Assembly (NCBI GenBank): GCA_009760855.2 | Contig: WPIO01000029.1 | Span: 3,203,501 to 3,250,000, forward strand | DNA length: 46,500 nt | Direction of reading: 5' to 3' | DNA from: Cristatella mucedo | Taxonomy: Eukaryota > Bryozoa > Phylactolaemata > Cristatellidae | Part shown: piece after piece, positions 46,437-46,500 of the stretch | Numbering within the stretch: the stretch's first letter is position 1 | How the letters are laid out: each line of letters opens with the position of its first letter | Translations under genes and position numbers: made by a program | Notes under the pieces: model-generated | What the model was told of the DNA's origin: nothing | The model's input: only the letters and a program-made list of their open reading frames with translations | Databases searched by the model: none

Positions 46437-46500
46437 GTAGGTGCGCTCCGCGCGCCAGCGCCATCGCGCCCAGGACGCCGAGCGAGAGGCGGCCCAAACA
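46437..46500 (+). other. Start of the anterior Hox intron
   Basis: Begins with GTAGGT, and an in-frame TAG follows immediately if read through. The window ends before the acceptor. Confidence 0.6.

Overview
This is a window of animal nuclear DNA, not bacterial. It has spliced Hox genes, long introns and spacers, dinucleotide microsatellites, tRNA-derived SINEs and many decayed non-LTR retrotransposons. The Hox content means a bilaterian. GC-rich, CpG-rich islands around the Hox first exons stand out from an AT-richer, transposon-laden background. The species cannot be named from the sequence; an invertebrate is most likely.

Two Hox genes lie on the + strand. The first is a complete two-exon Hox4/Deformed-class gene. 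Exon 1 (13574-14078) carries the YPWM hexapeptide. A 6.0 kb intron follows, and exon 2 (20122-20381) carries the whole homeodomain. The splice phases match and give a 254-residue protein. About 26 kb further on, at the right edge (46184-46436), is the first exon of an anterior Hox gene with an unusual F-G-W-M-K-E motif (Hox2/pb or Hox1/lab class). It ends in a phase-1 donor, and its homeobox lies beyond the window. Shared orientation and order fit a cluster transcribed from posterior to anterior genes. No Hox3-like homeobox was seen between them.

Most of the rest is retrotransposon. Family A is an L2-clade LINE with a conserved 3' hairpin and an (ATT)n tail, present in many copies (949-1713, 6076-7172, 7540-10150, 29195-31085, 35581-37736, 43990-44823 and short 3' ends). 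Family B is a second L2-clade LINE with a different 3' hairpin and an (ATTAC)n tail (33747-38330 plus fragments). Older relatives lie at 3291-3985, 26960-29190 and 32005-33058. At 33.7-38.3 kb a family A copy sits inside family B, and a short family B 3' end sits inside that.

Two SINE families share similar tRNA-like heads. One (26519, 27428, 28926, 40768) ends in the family A LINE hairpin, which suggests a SINE-LINE partnership. The other (15738, 40949, probably 22585) has an unrelated tail and an 11-bp inverted repeat between its promoter boxes. Simple repeats include (CA)n(TA)n, five (GA/CT)n tracts, an 11-unit 20-bp minisatellite, and a (CCAG)n tract just upstream of the Hox4 exon 2 acceptor.

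No rRNA, CRISPR or prokaryotic feature is present. The notable points are a functional-looking Hox segment heavily invaded by LINEs and SINEs, the SINE-LINE 3'-end sharing, and the aberrant anterior Hox hexapeptide.
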